Assembly: GCF_004010105.1 (NCBI RefSeq)
Contig: NZ_RRYE01000004.1
Location: forward strand, 1 to 52,649
Direction: 5' to 3'
Source of the DNA: Microbacterium sp. CPCC 204701
Lineage (GTDB): Bacteria; Actinomycetota; Actinomycetes; Actinomycetales; Microbacteriaceae
DNA length: 52,649 nucleotides
This document shows positions 52,264-52,649 of this stretch, one piece after another. The position numbers were made by a program, and so were the translations under genes. Each line of letters starts with the position of its first letter. Within the stretch, counting starts at the first letter, position 1. The notes beneath the pieces are model-generated. The model did not search any database. It was not told the origin of the DNA and saw nothing but the letters and a program-made list of their open reading frames with translations.

Positions 52264-52649
52264 TCACTGGGGGTTCATCGCTTCCAGCAGCACCGTGAGA
52301 TCCGCCAGCTGCGCCTCGACCTCCGCGCGCCGGGTCTGCGCCTCCGCCTCCGCTGTCTCCAGCGCGGATCGGCGGGTGGCGTGCGACGCCCGGGCTGCGT
52401 CGAGCGCGGCCAGACGCTGCGCGAGGACCTCGCCCAGCAGGCCGCTGAACGTCGTGCCGTCGGCCTGGGTCCAGGTGCCCGTCCACTGCCCCCGCTCCGA
52501 TTCGGGGATGGCGTTGTAGTGGTCGGCGTCGGCGTTGTACGCCGTCCGCGCCATCTCGTGGGCGCGCATGTCCGCGTCGAGCTGCGCGCGCTCCGCCGCG
52601 TTGGCGGCCTCCGCTGCGGCGAGCGCGTCGCGCGCCGCGACCGCCTCCG
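52264..52649 (-). CDS. Coiled-coil protein, C-terminal part
   Basis: The frame is open to the right edge of the window, so the N-terminus is missing and about 127 residues remain. Both ends are Ala/Arg/Glu-rich helices (AARDALAAAEAANAAERAQ, AEAEAQTRRAEVEAQLADL) around a central YNAIPESERGQWTGTWTQAD segment, suggesting a long coiled coil with an insert. No family recognised. Upstream of serS on the same strand. Confidence 0.6.
   Translation of the reverse strand, partial: EAVAARDALAAAEAANAAERAQLDADMRAHEMARTAYNADADHYNAIPESERGQWTGTWTQADGTTFSGLLGEVLAQRLAALDAARASHATRRSALETAEAEAQTRRAEVEAQLADLTVLLEAMNPQ

Noticed and set aside
1-52649. CRISPR array
   Set aside because: No regularly spaced direct repeats were seen, and no cas gene; the helicases and nucleases belong to Dpd and other families.

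Overview
The window comes from a high-GC actinobacterium, most probably a member of the Microbacteriaceae (Microbacterium-like). The evidence is strong GC bias at third codon positions, many GTG/TTG starts, an MRGGL-type relaxase, paired LytR-CpsA-Psr proteins and serS beside tRNA-Ser genes. No taxonomic marker was searched, so this is inference from gene content and style.

Layout. (1) 1-9.4 kb: backbone of a conjugative or mobilisable element. It holds a DUF4913-like gene, ssb, small conserved plasmid/ICE-type genes and a large MobF relaxase-helicase. Also here is a 503-aa protein that joins an EVE/PUA-like segment to a PD-(D/E)XK nuclease motif. (2) 9.5-13.2 kb: a two-gene operon of a ParB/Srx-like protein and a DEAH helicase, with a perfect 13-bp-arm palindrome upstream. 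(3) 13.9-38.8 kb: a complete-looking Dpd (7-deazaguanine in DNA) modification-restriction island. The leftward operon queC-queE-queD-folE2-VUT transporter makes or imports preQ0. A divergent rightward operon has a YaaA/DUF6884-like gene, a DGQQR protein, the DpdA transglycosylase and a second DGQQR protein; it should insert and modify the base in DNA. A convergent leftward operon dpdE-F-G-H-I-J-K-D supplies SNF2, RecQ-like and DEAH helicases, an AAA ATPase and a PLD nuclease, as expected for the restriction arm. (4) 39.2-46.9 kb: the integration end of the element. It has a tRNA-Arg(CCU), an excisionase-like HTH protein, an antitoxin/zeta-toxin pair, a glutaredoxin/HTH operon, a tyrosine integrase, and a tRNA-Ser(GCU) that is the likely attachment site. 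(5) 46.9-52.6 kb: more GC-rich housekeeping chromosome with two LCP cell-wall ligases, tRNA-Ser(UGA), a HAD phosphatase, serS and the end of a coiled-coil gene.

How it fits together. The element appears to be an integrated conjugative/mobilisable island that enters at the 3' end of tRNA-Ser(GCU) and carries a defence block. The modification arm builds preQ0 from GTP, swaps it for guanine in DNA and perhaps hydrolyses the nitrile. The restriction arm would attack unmodified DNA. Nearly all genes within each Dpd operon overlap by 1-22 bases, which implies translational coupling and tight stoichiometry. The most unusual features are two DpdB-type proteins flanking DpdA, a YaaA-like gene at the place where a DpdC function is expected, the EVE-nuclease next door, and a relaxase without the usual tyrosine pair.
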